The notes beneath the pieces were generated by a model. The model worked only from the letters and a program-made list of their open reading frames with translations. It did no database searches and was not told where the DNA came from. Below are positions 9,332 to 17,293 of a stretch of DNA of 35,689 nt, piece by piece (the stretch's first letter is position 1; every line of letters begins with the position of its first letter). The DNA lies in contig CAITEF010000118.1 of the NCBI GenBank assembly GCA_903891315.1, positions 1 to 35,689 on the forward strand. The letters are read 5' to 3'. This DNA comes from an uncultured Rhodospirillales bacterium. Lineage in GTDB: Bacteria; Pseudomonadota; Alphaproteobacteria; Acetobacterales; Acetobacteraceae. Both the position numbers and the translations under genes were made by a program.

Positions 9332-10323
9332 ACGGTCGGCGCGCTTTCTTCCTGATGCTGTTTGGCGCGTTGGCGCTGGCCCTTGGTATTTCCGTGCAAC
9401 CCAAGCCGGACCTGCCACCCGCTGAGAGTGGTCAGTTGGCCTATCCCGGACTTGCCACCCAGCTCGGCAGCGCGGTGAGTGTGGAGATCAATGGCGGCGG
9501 CAAGAGCGTCACCCTGATGCACCAGGGCGACGATGCAAGTGCGAATTGGGTGGTCGCCGAGCGCGGCGGTTATCCGGCCGATGCCCGCAAATTGCGCAGC
9601 GTTCTGGTCGCCCTCGGCGAGTTGCGGCTCTACGAACCCCGCACCGTCGATCCCTCCCTCTATGCCAGGCTCGGCGTGAACAATCCGCAGGCAGAAGGGG
9701 CGACCAGCACCGGCATTGTGGTCACTGACCGCGTCGGGCGCATCATGGCCAGCCTGATCGTTGGGCATCGCGGCGTCCGCGCACGTCCTGGCGCACCGGA
9801 GCAGATCTATATCAGGCGCACCGGCGAGAAAAATGCCTGGCTGGCCGAAGGGTCGCTCGATGTCAGTCCCGATCCGCTGGCTTGGCTGCAGCGCGGAATA
9901 CTTGACATCAAGGCCGACCAAATCGCCTCGGTCGAGATCCACCGCGACGGCACCACGCTGAGCCTTCGCCGTGGCAAGGACGGCAAATTGGCGCTTGACA
10001 CCCCACCGGCCGGAAAGCTCGACGACATCAGACCCATCGAGGTATCCCAGGCGCTGGACGCGCTCACGCTGGTCGATGTCGGCAGCGACGCCCTGCCCGG
10101 CAAGCCGGTCGGCAGCGTGCAATATGTCACCACCGACACGCAGAAAGTCACCGTCCTCCTCTCGCAAGACAGCGATCATCTCTGGGCCCGCTTGGCGGCG
10201 TCGGGCGTGTCGCCGGATAAGATGCTGCTGCTCGCCAACCATGTCTTCGAATTGCCGTCCTGGCGGCTGGACGAGATGTTGCCGAAGGCTGCGGATTTCC
10301 TGAAGGCGGACCCGAAGAAATGA
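9328..10323 (+). CDS. DUF4340 domain-containing protein
   Basis: Protein of 331 residues with an N-terminal signal anchor (AFFLMLFGALALALGI) and an otherwise soluble, presumably periplasmic, beta-rich body, typical of the DUF4340 proteins that accompany GldG-like genes. The motif WVVAERGGYPADARKLRSVL is the recognisable repeat unit of the family. ATG overlaps the previous stop by 4 bp and has GGAGG at 9318-9322, a good ribosome binding site. Function is unknown; the context indicates an accessory to the ABC transporter. Confidence 0.85.
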   Translation: MNGRRAFFLMLFGALALALGISVQPKPDLPPAESGQLAYPGLATQLGSAVSVEINGGGKSVTLMHQGDDASANWVVAERGGYPADARKLRSVLVALGELRLYEPRTVDPSLYARLGVNNPQAEGATSTGIVVTDRVGRIMASLIVGHRGVRARPGAPEQIYIRRTGEKNAWLAEGSLDVSPDPLAWLQRGILDIKADQIASVEIHRDGTTLSLRRGKDGKLALDTPPAGKLDDIRPIEVSQALDALTLVDVGSDALPGKPVGSVQYVTTDTQKVTVLLSQDSDHLWARLAASGVSPDKMLLLANHVFELPSWRLDEMLPKAADFLKADPKK

Positions 10324-10796
10324 GCCGTGAATATCCGCCGCGTCCCATCGTCGGCATCGGCGTGGCCGTGCTGCGACCGGGCGGCGTTCTGCTGTGTCGC
10401 CGCGGCAATCCGCCCAATATTGGAGCTTGGAGCCTGCCCGGCGGTGCCCAGGAACTTGGCGAGACCACCATCACCGCCGCACGGCGCGAATTGGAGGAGG
10501 AAACCGGGCTGGTGGTGGGAGAGCTACATCTCGCCGCCATCGTCGACTCCATCATGTCCGACAGCGCCGGACGCACGCGCTATCACTACACGATCATCGA
10601 CTATGCGGCAGTGTGGCAGGGTGATGAGGCGCGGGCGGGTGGCGATATCACCGAGGTGGAATGGGCCGCGTTCGACGATCTGGCGCGCTTCAACCTTTGG
10701 TCCGAAGCGCATCGCGTGATTCGTATCGGCTGCGACTTGCTCGGGCTGGCACCTCCTGCCATGTCAGTCGGGCGAACGACAGGGGACCCAGCATGA
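10320..10796 (+). CDS. Nudix hydrolase
   Basis: Cytoplasmic hydrolase of nucleoside-diphosphate-X compounds, 158 residues. The complete Nudix box G-x5-E-x7-REUxEExGU is at residues 42-64 (begins GAQELGE, ends RELEEETGL), including the metal-binding glutamates. The N-terminal strand VGIGVAVLRPGGVLLCRRG is typical of the ADP-ribose pyrophosphatase/MutT-like branch, but the substrate cannot be told. ATG overlaps the DUF4340 stop by 4 bp, so it is translated as part of the transporter operon, a link that is probably incidental. Confidence 0.93.
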   Translation: MSREYPPRPIVGIGVAVLRPGGVLLCRRGNPPNIGAWSLPGGAQELGETTITAARRELEEETGLVVGELHLAAIVDSIMSDSAGRTRYHYTIIDYAAVWQGDEARAGGDITEVEWAAFDDLARFNLWSEAHRVIRIGCDLLGLAPPAMSVGRTTGDPA

Positions 10797-11416
10797 CCGA
10801 CGAGACGATGCATTTCTACGAGCCATCCAAGGGCCACGGCCTGAAACATGACCCGTTCAACTCCATCATCGCGCCCCGTCCGATTGGCTGGATTTCGACG
10901 CGTGGCAAAGACGGCACGCTGAACCTCGCCCCTTACAGTTTCTTCAACGGCTTCAACTATATCCCGCCGATCATCGGCTTCTCATCGACCAGCCTGAAGG
11001 ACACTGCGCGCAACGCCATCGAGACCGGCGAGTTCGTCTGGAATCTCGGCACCACCGCACTCGCCGAGAAGCTCAATCAAACGTCCCGCCCGCTCGCGCA
11101 TGGCGACAGCGAATTCGCCGATGCCGGTCTCACCCCGCTGCCCAGCCGCTTGGTGCAGGCACCGCGCGTGGCGGAAAGCCCGGTGCATTTCGAATGCAAG
11201 GTCACTGACGTGGTGAAACTGCGCGACATCGACGGCCAGGAGACCCCGGCCATTGTGATCTTCGGCCAGGTGATCGCCGGCCATATCTCCAACGCCCTGC
11301 TGGATGGTGGCGTCTTCAACACCTTTGGCGCGGGGATCATCATGCGCGCTGGCGGGCCGACTGCCTACGCCACCATCGGGCCAGACACGCGGTTCGACAT
11401 GCGCCGCCCGGATTGA
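10793..11416 (+). CDS. flavin reductase family protein (DIM6/NTAB-like FMN-binding)
   Basis: Protein of 207 residues with the split-barrel FMN-binding fold of the flavin reductase domain. Family landmarks are SIIAPRPIGWISTRGKDG near the N-terminus, NLAPYSFFNGFNYIPPIIGF, and FECKVTDVV in the second half. The start is ATG 10793 overlapping the Nudix stop (ATGA), with AGGGGA just upstream. Longer in-frame extensions from 10661 run inside the Nudix gene and are not credible. It may be an oxidoreductase using bound FMN or a flavin reductase for a partner monooxygenase; none is nearby. Confidence 0.88.
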   Translation: MTDETMHFYEPSKGHGLKHDPFNSIIAPRPIGWISTRGKDGTLNLAPYSFFNGFNYIPPIIGFSSTSLKDTARNAIETGEFVWNLGTTALAEKLNQTSRPLAHGDSEFADAGLTPLPSRLVQAPRVAESPVHFECKVTDVVKLRDIDGQETPAIVIFGQVIAGHISNALLDGGVFNTFGAGIIMRAGGPTAYATIGPDTRFDMRRPD

Positions 11417-11471
11417 AGGCATAGAGTGCTGTGAATCTGCGTTGAAACGCCCTCAGCCAGCACTCACCAGA

Positions 11472-11560
11472 CCGTCATCGTGAGCGAAGTGTCGCGATCC
11501 AGAAGTCGTAGATTTGGATCTTTGACCGCTGGATCCTGACGCTTCGCTCAGGATGACGGA
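11472..11560. repeat. imperfect palindromic intergenic repeat, copy 2
   Basis: The left arm is CCGTCATCGTGAGCGAAG...GCGATCC and the right arm GGATCCTGACGCTTCGCTCA...GGATGACGG. They are reverse complements with a few mismatches, separated by about 30 bases. It shares ends (CCGTCAT / ATGACGG) and the GACGCTTCGCTC core with the copy at 3472-3572. It sits between two convergent genes (the flavin reductase ends at 11416, the kinase ends at 11612), where a strong hairpin could serve as a bidirectional transcription stop. The rest of 11417-11611 shows no gene. Confidence 0.75.
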
Positions 11561-11611
11561 GTGGCTGTGACACGGCCTCAACCGAAAAACGCCCCGCTTA
11601 CGAGCGAACGC

Positions 11612-13954
11612 TCAGGCGAGGTTGCTGATGGTGATGCTCTGCGCGTGGTGCCGCAGCGCCTGATCAATCGCCGCTGACAGCGAGGCAACACTGAACGGCT
11701 TGGCGAGATCACCATCGGCCACGTCGCGCGCGAAATTCTCCCGGTCGGCGTGGCCGGTCGCCAGGATCATCACCAATTCGGGGCGCAGCTTGCGGATTTG
11801 GGTGATCAGTTCCACCCCGTTCATCGTCGGCATCACCTGATCGATGATCATCAGATCGACCTTCGTGCCACTTCGCACCTGGGCGAGCGCGGATTCCGGC
11901 TCGGAGATCAGGATCGGACGATGCCCAAGCTCGATCAGCATGTCGGCCACCAGCGAACGGATCGCTGGGTCATCATCGACAACCGCGATCACCATGCCGG
12001 TCGCACTGGGCAGTGACGGGAGTTCCTCCATCTCGGACGAGACCGCGGGCAGCACCACGCAGACCGCGGTGCCGCGGCCCAATTCACTTTCAATCCGCAC
12101 CGTGCCGCCAGATTGCGCCGCCAGCCCGTGCACCTGTGACAGGCCGAGCCCGGAACCTTGGCCGGATCCCTTGGTGGTGAAAAACGGCTCGAACACGCGA
12201 CTAAGCATCTCGGCCGCGATCCCGGTTCCGTTGTCCTCTACGCTCAATGTCACATAGCGACCGGGCGGCAACTCACCCACCGAACCGGGGAACGTCTCGG
12301 CAGACTTTAGATCGAGGCCGGCGGTGCGGATGGTGACCGTGCCACCCTTGGGCAGCGCGTCGCGGGCGTTCAGCACGAGATTGAGAATCGCCGCTTCCAT
12401 TTGGTTTGGATCGACCAGCGCATAACGCAGCATCGGCTCGAACTCGGTGCGGATCTGGATATCACGCCCGATGGTGGTGGTGAGCAGTTCCATCATCCGG
12501 CCGATGATGTCGTTCAGATTGGTCGGCACCGGCTGCAGACGTTGACGGCGTGAGAAGGCCAGCAGTTGCGCGGTCAGCCTTGCCCCGCGCTCGGCCGCCT
12601 GCATTGCATTGTCGAGCAGGCGCAGGCTGCGCAAATCGGCCTCGGGCAGGCGCGGACGCAGCATGTCCAGTGCGCCGATCAGCGCGGTGAGCAGATTGTT
12701 GAAATCATGCGCGATTCCACCGGCAAGTTGGCCGACCATCTGCATTTTCTGCGCCTGACGCAGCGAGGCCTCGCTCTTGGCCTGCTCACCGAGGGCGATC
12801 TGCAACCTGTCACGGCTTAACAGCAGATCGCGCGTGCGCTCAGCGACACGATCCTCCAACTCGGTCTGCATCACGTCGCGTTCGGCGATGCGGCGTTCGA
12901 GATCGCCAGCCATTCGGTTGAAGGCAAGTGCTATGCGGGTGAATTCGGAATGATCCTCCGGGTCGGCCGGGACGCGTACGGTGAAATCACCGCGCGCCCA
13001 GGCATGGGCGGACTCGACCAGAATGCGGGCCGGTTGGCGGATCAGGCGTTGTGCGGCAACGAAACACGCACCCAACGCCACCAGCACACCGAGCGCCATC
13101 ACCAGCAAGCCGCGACGCTCAGCGTAGGATTCCGCCGCGCCCATCGCTGCCGTCGGCACGCCCGACAGCACGAACAGGCCGGATCGACCGGCCGGAGAGA
13201 TCGAGATCAGGCTCTCATCCGGGGCACCTTTCGGCAGCAGAAGCACGCGCGGCTCAGTCTCCGTCAGCAGCACCTTGGTGTCCGACCGCAACGGCTTGCC
13301 CAATCGAAGCGGCATCGCCGGCGAATGCGCCAGAATCGTCCCCGCGCGATCCGCCACCAGAATCCGGCTATCCGGCATACGGGCGATCCGTTGCAGGTGC
13401 GTGTTCAGCCAATCAAGCCGCAGCCCCACCACAACCAGATGAACCGCCCCGTTGTGGTGAACGGTCTTTGCATAGGGGAGCAATCCCGGTGGCATGCTTG
13501 GGGTTGCGAGGAACAGGCCGGTGGAGAAATCGTCGCCGGTGAGATCATCGGTCGAATGCAGGCTCTCCAGCGGCGGCACGATCGGCGCACCAACTGCGGA
13601 TGCCGAACAGACTGGCAGACCAGCGCTGTCGATAATCGCAATCAGCCCAAACCGGGGTGCCCCCTCTATCATCGCGGTCAGCGCGCGACGGCAGCTCTCT
13701 GGCGATTGCCAGATATCGTCCGACCCGCCGATGACGCCGATCAGGTCGCGCGCGCCCTCGGCAATTCCGGTGAGATCGGTCTGAACGCTGATCGTCTTGC
13801 GCGTCATCGCATCGACAACCACCTTCTTCCGCTCGGCCCGGGTGTCGTAAAGCTGCAGCGCGAGCACGAGCAGCGCCGGGGTTGCGGCGGCTGCCACAAC
13901 CCAGAGCAGCCTGACAAACAGGTTGCCTTGGAATTTCACCCGGTTCGCTCCCAA
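11612..13954 (-). CDS. membrane-bound hybrid sensor histidine kinase
   Basis: Two-component sensor of 780 residues. Order: TM1 about 14-36; a periplasmic sensing region about 37-280 of the Cache type (RDLIGVIGGSDDIWQSPESC, ILVADRAGTILAHSP); TM2 about 282-303; HAMP about 304-360; a short coiled coil; the dimerisation domain with phospho-acceptor His416 in AGGIAHDFNNLLT; the ATPase domain with N-box Asn529, DNGTGIA at 574-580 and GSGLGLS at 600-606; and a C-terminal receiver with acidic DDD near 660-662, phospho-acceptor Asp705 and Lys752. The HDFNNLL form is frequent in alphaproteobacterial hybrid kinases. No response regulator gene adjoins it, so output must go through a distant partner. The ligand is unknown. 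Confidence 0.94.
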   Translation of the reverse strand: MGANRVKFQGNLFVRLLWVVAAAATPALLVLALQLYDTRAERKKVVVDAMTRKTISVQTDLTGIAEGARDLIGVIGGSDDIWQSPESCRRALTAMIEGAPRFGLIAIIDSAGLPVCSASAVGAPIVPPLESLHSTDDLTGDDFSTGLFLATPSMPPGLLPYAKTVHHNGAVHLVVVGLRLDWLNTHLQRIARMPDSRILVADRAGTILAHSPAMPLRLGKPLRSDTKVLLTETEPRVLLLPKGAPDESLISISPAGRSGLFVLSGVPTAAMGAAESYAERRGLLVMALGVLVALGACFVAAQRLIRQPARILVESAHAWARGDFTVRVPADPEDHSEFTRIALAFNRMAGDLERRIAERDVMQTELEDRVAERTRDLLLSRDRLQIALGEQAKSEASLRQAQKMQMVGQLAGGIAHDFNNLLTALIGALDMLRPRLPEADLRSLRLLDNAMQAAERGARLTAQLLAFSRRQRLQPVPTNLNDIIGRMMELLTTTIGRDIQIRTEFEPMLRYALVDPNQMEAAILNLVLNARDALPKGGTVTIRTAGLDLKSAETFPGSVGELPPGRYVTLSVEDNGTGIAAEMLSRVFEPFFTTKGSGQGSGLGLSQVHGLAAQSGGTVRIESELGRGTAVCVVLPAVSSEMEELPSLPSATGMVIAVVDDDPAIRSLVADMLIELGHRPILISEPESALAQVRSGTKVDLMIIDQVMPTMNGVELITQIRKLRPELVMILATGHADRENFARDVADGDLAKPFSVASLSAAIDQALRHHAQSITISNLA

Positions 13955-14048
13955 TCGCCCCGTTTTAAGACAGTGCAGGAATCGAAGTTAACGTTGCAGG
14001 ACGCTGCTTCCGCAACCTGTATCACGCAGTTTTGCGCAGAACCAAGGG

Positions 14049-14131
14049 TGGTGCGAGAGGAGGGATTCGAACCCACATGACAAAGTCGGTCGATTTTGAG
14101 TCGACTGCGTCTACCGTTCCGCCACTCTCGC
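14049..14131 (-). tRNA. tRNA-Leu(CAA)
   Basis: On the minus strand the acceptor arms GCGAGAG and CTCTCGC pair, followed by discriminator A and an encoded CCA. The anticodon stem GTCGA/TCGAC encloses the loop CTCAAAA, giving anticodon CAA for UUG. The D arm begins TGGCGGAACGGTAGACGC, the leucine pattern, and the T arm contains GGTTCGAATCC. A variable arm of type II length is present. The 3' end faces the histidine kinase; the polysaccharide locus lies on the 5' side. Confidence 0.95.
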
Positions 14132-14518
14132 GCGGCACCTTTTCTAGAGCAATCGCGGCGTCATGCAAGCGAAACTCGGCGGATTTCCAAGCTTTTTTAA
14201 ACCCGCAAATTCAACCGTATTCGGGGATCACACGGGTCTTCATCTGAGAACACGACACCTACAGACGCCCAAAATGCCCGAACTCCTGCGGGTGGACAGC
14301 ACGCGCCTACGGGAAAATCCCTATGCCGCGAAGCACCATTTTCAGCGGCAAACCGCGCGCTTCGGTGTGGCCGAACGCTTTGATCGCCGAGGCTCACCAT
14401 GAGGCTCACCATCCTGCGTGCGCTGTCGCGCCTGATTTGCAACCTTGACCGTCACCGCCGATTTTGACACCAAGGTCTCGTCGATATGGCAAGAGTTCTC
14501 CTCAAGGTAAATTAGAAG
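14132..14518. other. 387-bp non-coding stretch with a 12-bp tandem duplication
   Basis: No convincing gene is seen. Short open frames occur in several phases but lack family features, and the longer minus-strand one (to 14662) overlaps the FkbM gene. GAGGCTCACCAT is repeated head to tail at 14389-14400 and 14401-14412. The stretch is a mix of GC-rich and AT-rich blocks. It must contain the tRNA-Leu promoter (near 14132, minus strand) and probably the promoter of the first polysaccharide gene, but no clean -35/-10 pair stands out. Confidence 0.5.
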
Positions 14519-15670
14519 ATGCTCAACGAGTTGGACGCCCAGCGCAGCTTCGAAAACCTGGAACAGCGACTGCGCCAGATCGCAGCGGAGCGATCGGCGG
14601 AGCGGCTGTCGGCTCACTTGACGCTTGGCGCGTGGATTTACGGCGCAGGGAATTACGGGCAACGCGTCGCGCGGCTGATGAAAGAGAAGAACCTCCCCGT
14701 TCTCGGATTCATCGATCAGCGAGGTGCGACGCTCTCCGAAATCGCGGGCCTGCCGGTCTTTACGCCGCAGAGTTTCCCGCGCGAGCGCGCTGAAAACCGC
14801 TGCTTCGTCCTCGGCGTGTTCAACGAAGCGATGGACGCCGATAACATCCTGAATTTCGCCAAGTCGCTGCCGTTTGCCGCGCGGTTGTGGAACGCTGACA
14901 TCCCGGAAGTCTTCGGCCCAGAGGCAAACAGCGTCTGGCTGTCGTCAAGAAGCTATCTGCTGGACCATATTGACGCATTGCGCAGTGTGGCCGCAGCGTT
15001 GTCGGATCAAGCCAGCCTGGATACATTCTCCGGCCTCCTGACGTACCGATTCACCGGGGAACCTTCCGATTTCCCTGAATATAATTACCACACGCAATAT
15101 ATGCCGACGGATCTGCCGGGATTTGACCGGCCGATTACGTTCGTGGATGGCGGCGCTTTCAACGGCGACACCGGGGCCATGTTGCACAATCATGGGGTCG
15201 CAATCAGCTCCTGGATCGCGTTCGAGCCGGACGTGAGGAATTTCCACGACCTGACAGTGACCGCCCGCAAACTCGGCATTCCGGCCACGTTGTTTCCTTG
15301 CGGCCTCTCAGACGGTCTGCATCAGGCATCTTTTGTCGATAACCAGGGGCTCGGCTCCCATATCGCCCGCGGTGCCGAGCCGGACGTCATCACAATCCAA
15401 TGTATGGCGTTGGATGACGCAGTGCCAAACCTGAAGCCCGATTTCATCAAATTGGACATTGAGGGCGCGGAACTCGCAGCACTCAACGGCATGGCGAAAC
15501 TTGTCGCCAACAACGCGCCGCGTCTGGCAATCTGTGCCTATCACAAGCCCCAGGATATGTGGGAAATTCCGCAAAAGATGCTGGAGTTGACATCAAATGC
15601 CCCGCTGTATCTGAGGCAGCACCTTATCAACGGTTGGGAAACGGTGTTTTATAGCATTCCCAATTCGTAG
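14519..15670 (+). CDS. FkbM family methyltransferase with N-terminal Rossmann-like module
   Basis: 383 residues in two parts. Residues about 36-130 start with WIYGAGNYGQRVARLM and FIDQRG, a nucleotide-binding-like module of the type seen at the front of PglD-like or other sugar-modifying proteins. Residues about 205-380 are an FkbM methyltransferase: motif I VDGGAFNGDTG at 209-219, AFEPD near 234-238, and FIKLDIEGAE at 309-318. FkbM enzymes are SAM-dependent O-methyltransferases, many acting on glycans. As the first gene of the polysaccharide locus it may methylate a sugar or cap a chain. ATG 14519 is the only sensible start; its ribosome binding site is weak. Confidence 0.85.
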   Translation: MLNELDAQRSFENLEQRLRQIAAERSAERLSAHLTLGAWIYGAGNYGQRVARLMKEKNLPVLGFIDQRGATLSEIAGLPVFTPQSFPRERAENRCFVLGVFNEAMDADNILNFAKSLPFAARLWNADIPEVFGPEANSVWLSSRSYLLDHIDALRSVAAALSDQASLDTFSGLLTYRFTGEPSDFPEYNYHTQYMPTDLPGFDRPITFVDGGAFNGDTGAMLHNHGVAISSWIAFEPDVRNFHDLTVTARKLGIPATLFPCGLSDGLHQASFVDNQGLGSHIARGAEPDVITIQCMALDDAVPNLKPDFIKLDIEGAELAALNGMAKLVANNAPRLAICAYHKPQDMWEIPQKMLELTSNAPLYLRQHLINGWETVFYSIPNS

Positions 15671-15765
15671 GTTTGTTTTTTAGTCAGATTGTGCACTGCG
15701 AAAATCAAAACCGGAAGGCTTGAGAAACTTCATCAATACAACCCACGGCTATTTTGGAGAAGTTG

Positions 15766-17256
15766 ATGCAGTCACTCAGCAAGTCGGACCGGCCAAGATT
15801 GTCTTTGGTGCTGCCGACCACTGGAAACCCGCGCAGTGTGCGCCGAGTGCTGACGTCGCTTCGCAACAACGCCCCACCGTCGCTGCTCGCTGGCGCAGAG
15901 TTGATCCTGTTCCTGAACATCAACCCTGATTTGCCGTTCGACGACAAGCAAATGGCCATTTTGGTTGGCGAAGTCGAACCGCTTTTTCTCGCAACGACGG
16001 TGATCCGCACCGACACCTATCACATCACCGCCGAAACATCCGCCCTTGCCGCAGTGCGTCATGCGACCGGTGAATATCTGTGGATTGTTGGCGACAAGCG
16101 GGTCTTTTTGCCTGAGGGTCTGGCGCTGTTGGATGAGTTCATCCGCGAGCCCACAGCGCCCTGTGCCTATTTCAATTCCATCTGGTTCGACCAATCCGGC
16201 AAAACCCGCGGCTTGGCCACCACCCACTTCTCGTCACCCACCGCTCGCGTGACGCACAAGCAATTCGTCATCAGCCAAGGCATCAACTACATCGCGACCG
16301 GCATGGGCGTGTGGATTTACCAACGTCACTTGCTGGACCTCGATGTCTGGCAGACCATTATCGAAACCTGCGGACCACATTTTTCCCACGTGACGGCATT
16401 GTCGCATGGGATGCGAGATCTGGACGTTCTCTGCCACGCCGCCTTTTTGGTTCAGATTCAAGAAAAAGCCTATCACGGCGGAGATTCTGACGAGTGGACG
16501 CGCTACGCGAAAATATCGAATACGTACCGTCATTACGCCTGGACTTTCGGTATCGTTCGCCAGTTTATGTTTCTGATAAATAGCGGCATTTATCGATTTT
16601 CGGACATCCGTCGTGGAATGTGTTCAGAAACCTTGGTGCTTCGCCGTCAGGTTGACGAAATCTATGTGAATGTTTTCTTGCAACTGCAGATGGGGCGAAC
16701 ATCGCCCGCCGAACGCATAAAGCCGGAAGAATTTCACGAAATCATGCAATTTCTACATCGCGCATGCCCTGAGCACGCAATTTTGAATCAAAATATTGAA
16801 GATTTTTATGCCGGACTATTAACCGATAGCTACACTATTTTCTGGAGAAAATTCAAAAATCTCCGCAATATCCATGGCGACGGTCTAGAGTCTCGACTTT
16901 TGCCTTTGGTTGTATCCCAAATTGGCGGGTCTTACGTTCGTCTGCACCCACGCGGCTATCTGATCTCAAACGTGACGGACCGTGACGCGTTTTTGGTCGC
17001 TTACAAATTGCTCAACCCACCCGAACATGGGCCAAATTGGCGAATCTTGCGCGAGGACGAGTTCTCCGCGCTCGCCACAGAGTTCACGCCGACCTCGTTC
17101 GGCGAGTTGTTCCCAGTGATGATCAGCGATGATCGCAAACCATCCGCACGTCATCGAATGGTGCTGTTCCTGTTCAAATTCAGGCCCGTTGCGTGGGTGT
17201 TGTCGCATATGTCGGAACGGCTGAAGCAACGACTGAAACGGATCGTCCTGCGCTAA
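15766..17256 (+). CDS. putative glycosyltransferase, GT-A-like with an atypical DXD position
   Basis: 497 residues. The N-terminal part reads like a family 2 glycosyltransferase: LSLVLPTTGNPRSVRRVLTSL at 12-32, and ALAAVRHATGEYLWIVGDKRVFLPEGL at 94-119. Where family members usually have GDDD, this protein has GDKR (Asp110, Lys111, Arg112), so metal binding may differ or activity may be lost. The C-terminal half is not recognised and its DNA (about 16500-16900) is AT-richer than its surroundings, which suggests recent acquisition. The chosen start is ATG 15766 with GGAGAAG at 15756-15762; a TTG at 15754 lies within that ribosome binding site. Confidence 0.7.
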   Translation: MQSLSKSDRPRLSLVLPTTGNPRSVRRVLTSLRNNAPPSLLAGAELILFLNINPDLPFDDKQMAILVGEVEPLFLATTVIRTDTYHITAETSALAAVRHATGEYLWIVGDKRVFLPEGLALLDEFIREPTAPCAYFNSIWFDQSGKTRGLATTHFSSPTARVTHKQFVISQGINYIATGMGVWIYQRHLLDLDVWQTIIETCGPHFSHVTALSHGMRDLDVLCHAAFLVQIQEKAYHGGDSDEWTRYAKISNTYRHYAWTFGIVRQFMFLINSGIYRFSDIRRGMCSETLVLRRQVDEIYVNVFLQLQMGRTSPAERIKPEEFHEIMQFLHRACPEHAILNQNIEDFYAGLLTDSYTIFWRKFKNLRNIHGDGLESRLLPLVVSQIGGSYVRLHPRGYLISNVTDRDAFLVAYKLLNPPEHGPNWRILREDEFSALATEFTPTSFGELFPVMISDDRKPSARHRMVLFLFKFRPVAWVLSHMSERLKQRLKRIVLR

Positions 17257-17293
17257 GGCACAGCTTCAGGACTTTACAACGCATGAAACACAA

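Noticed and set aside
14049-14131. tRNA-Leu as an integration attachment site
   Set aside because: No integrase gene and no repeated tRNA 3' segment in the window. The 3' end faces the kinase, not the glycan locus, which is the wrong side for a typical island.
14163-14402. Short open frames between tRNA-Leu and the FkbM gene
   Set aside because: No conserved features or good ribosome binding site, and the composition is uneven; treated as non-coding.
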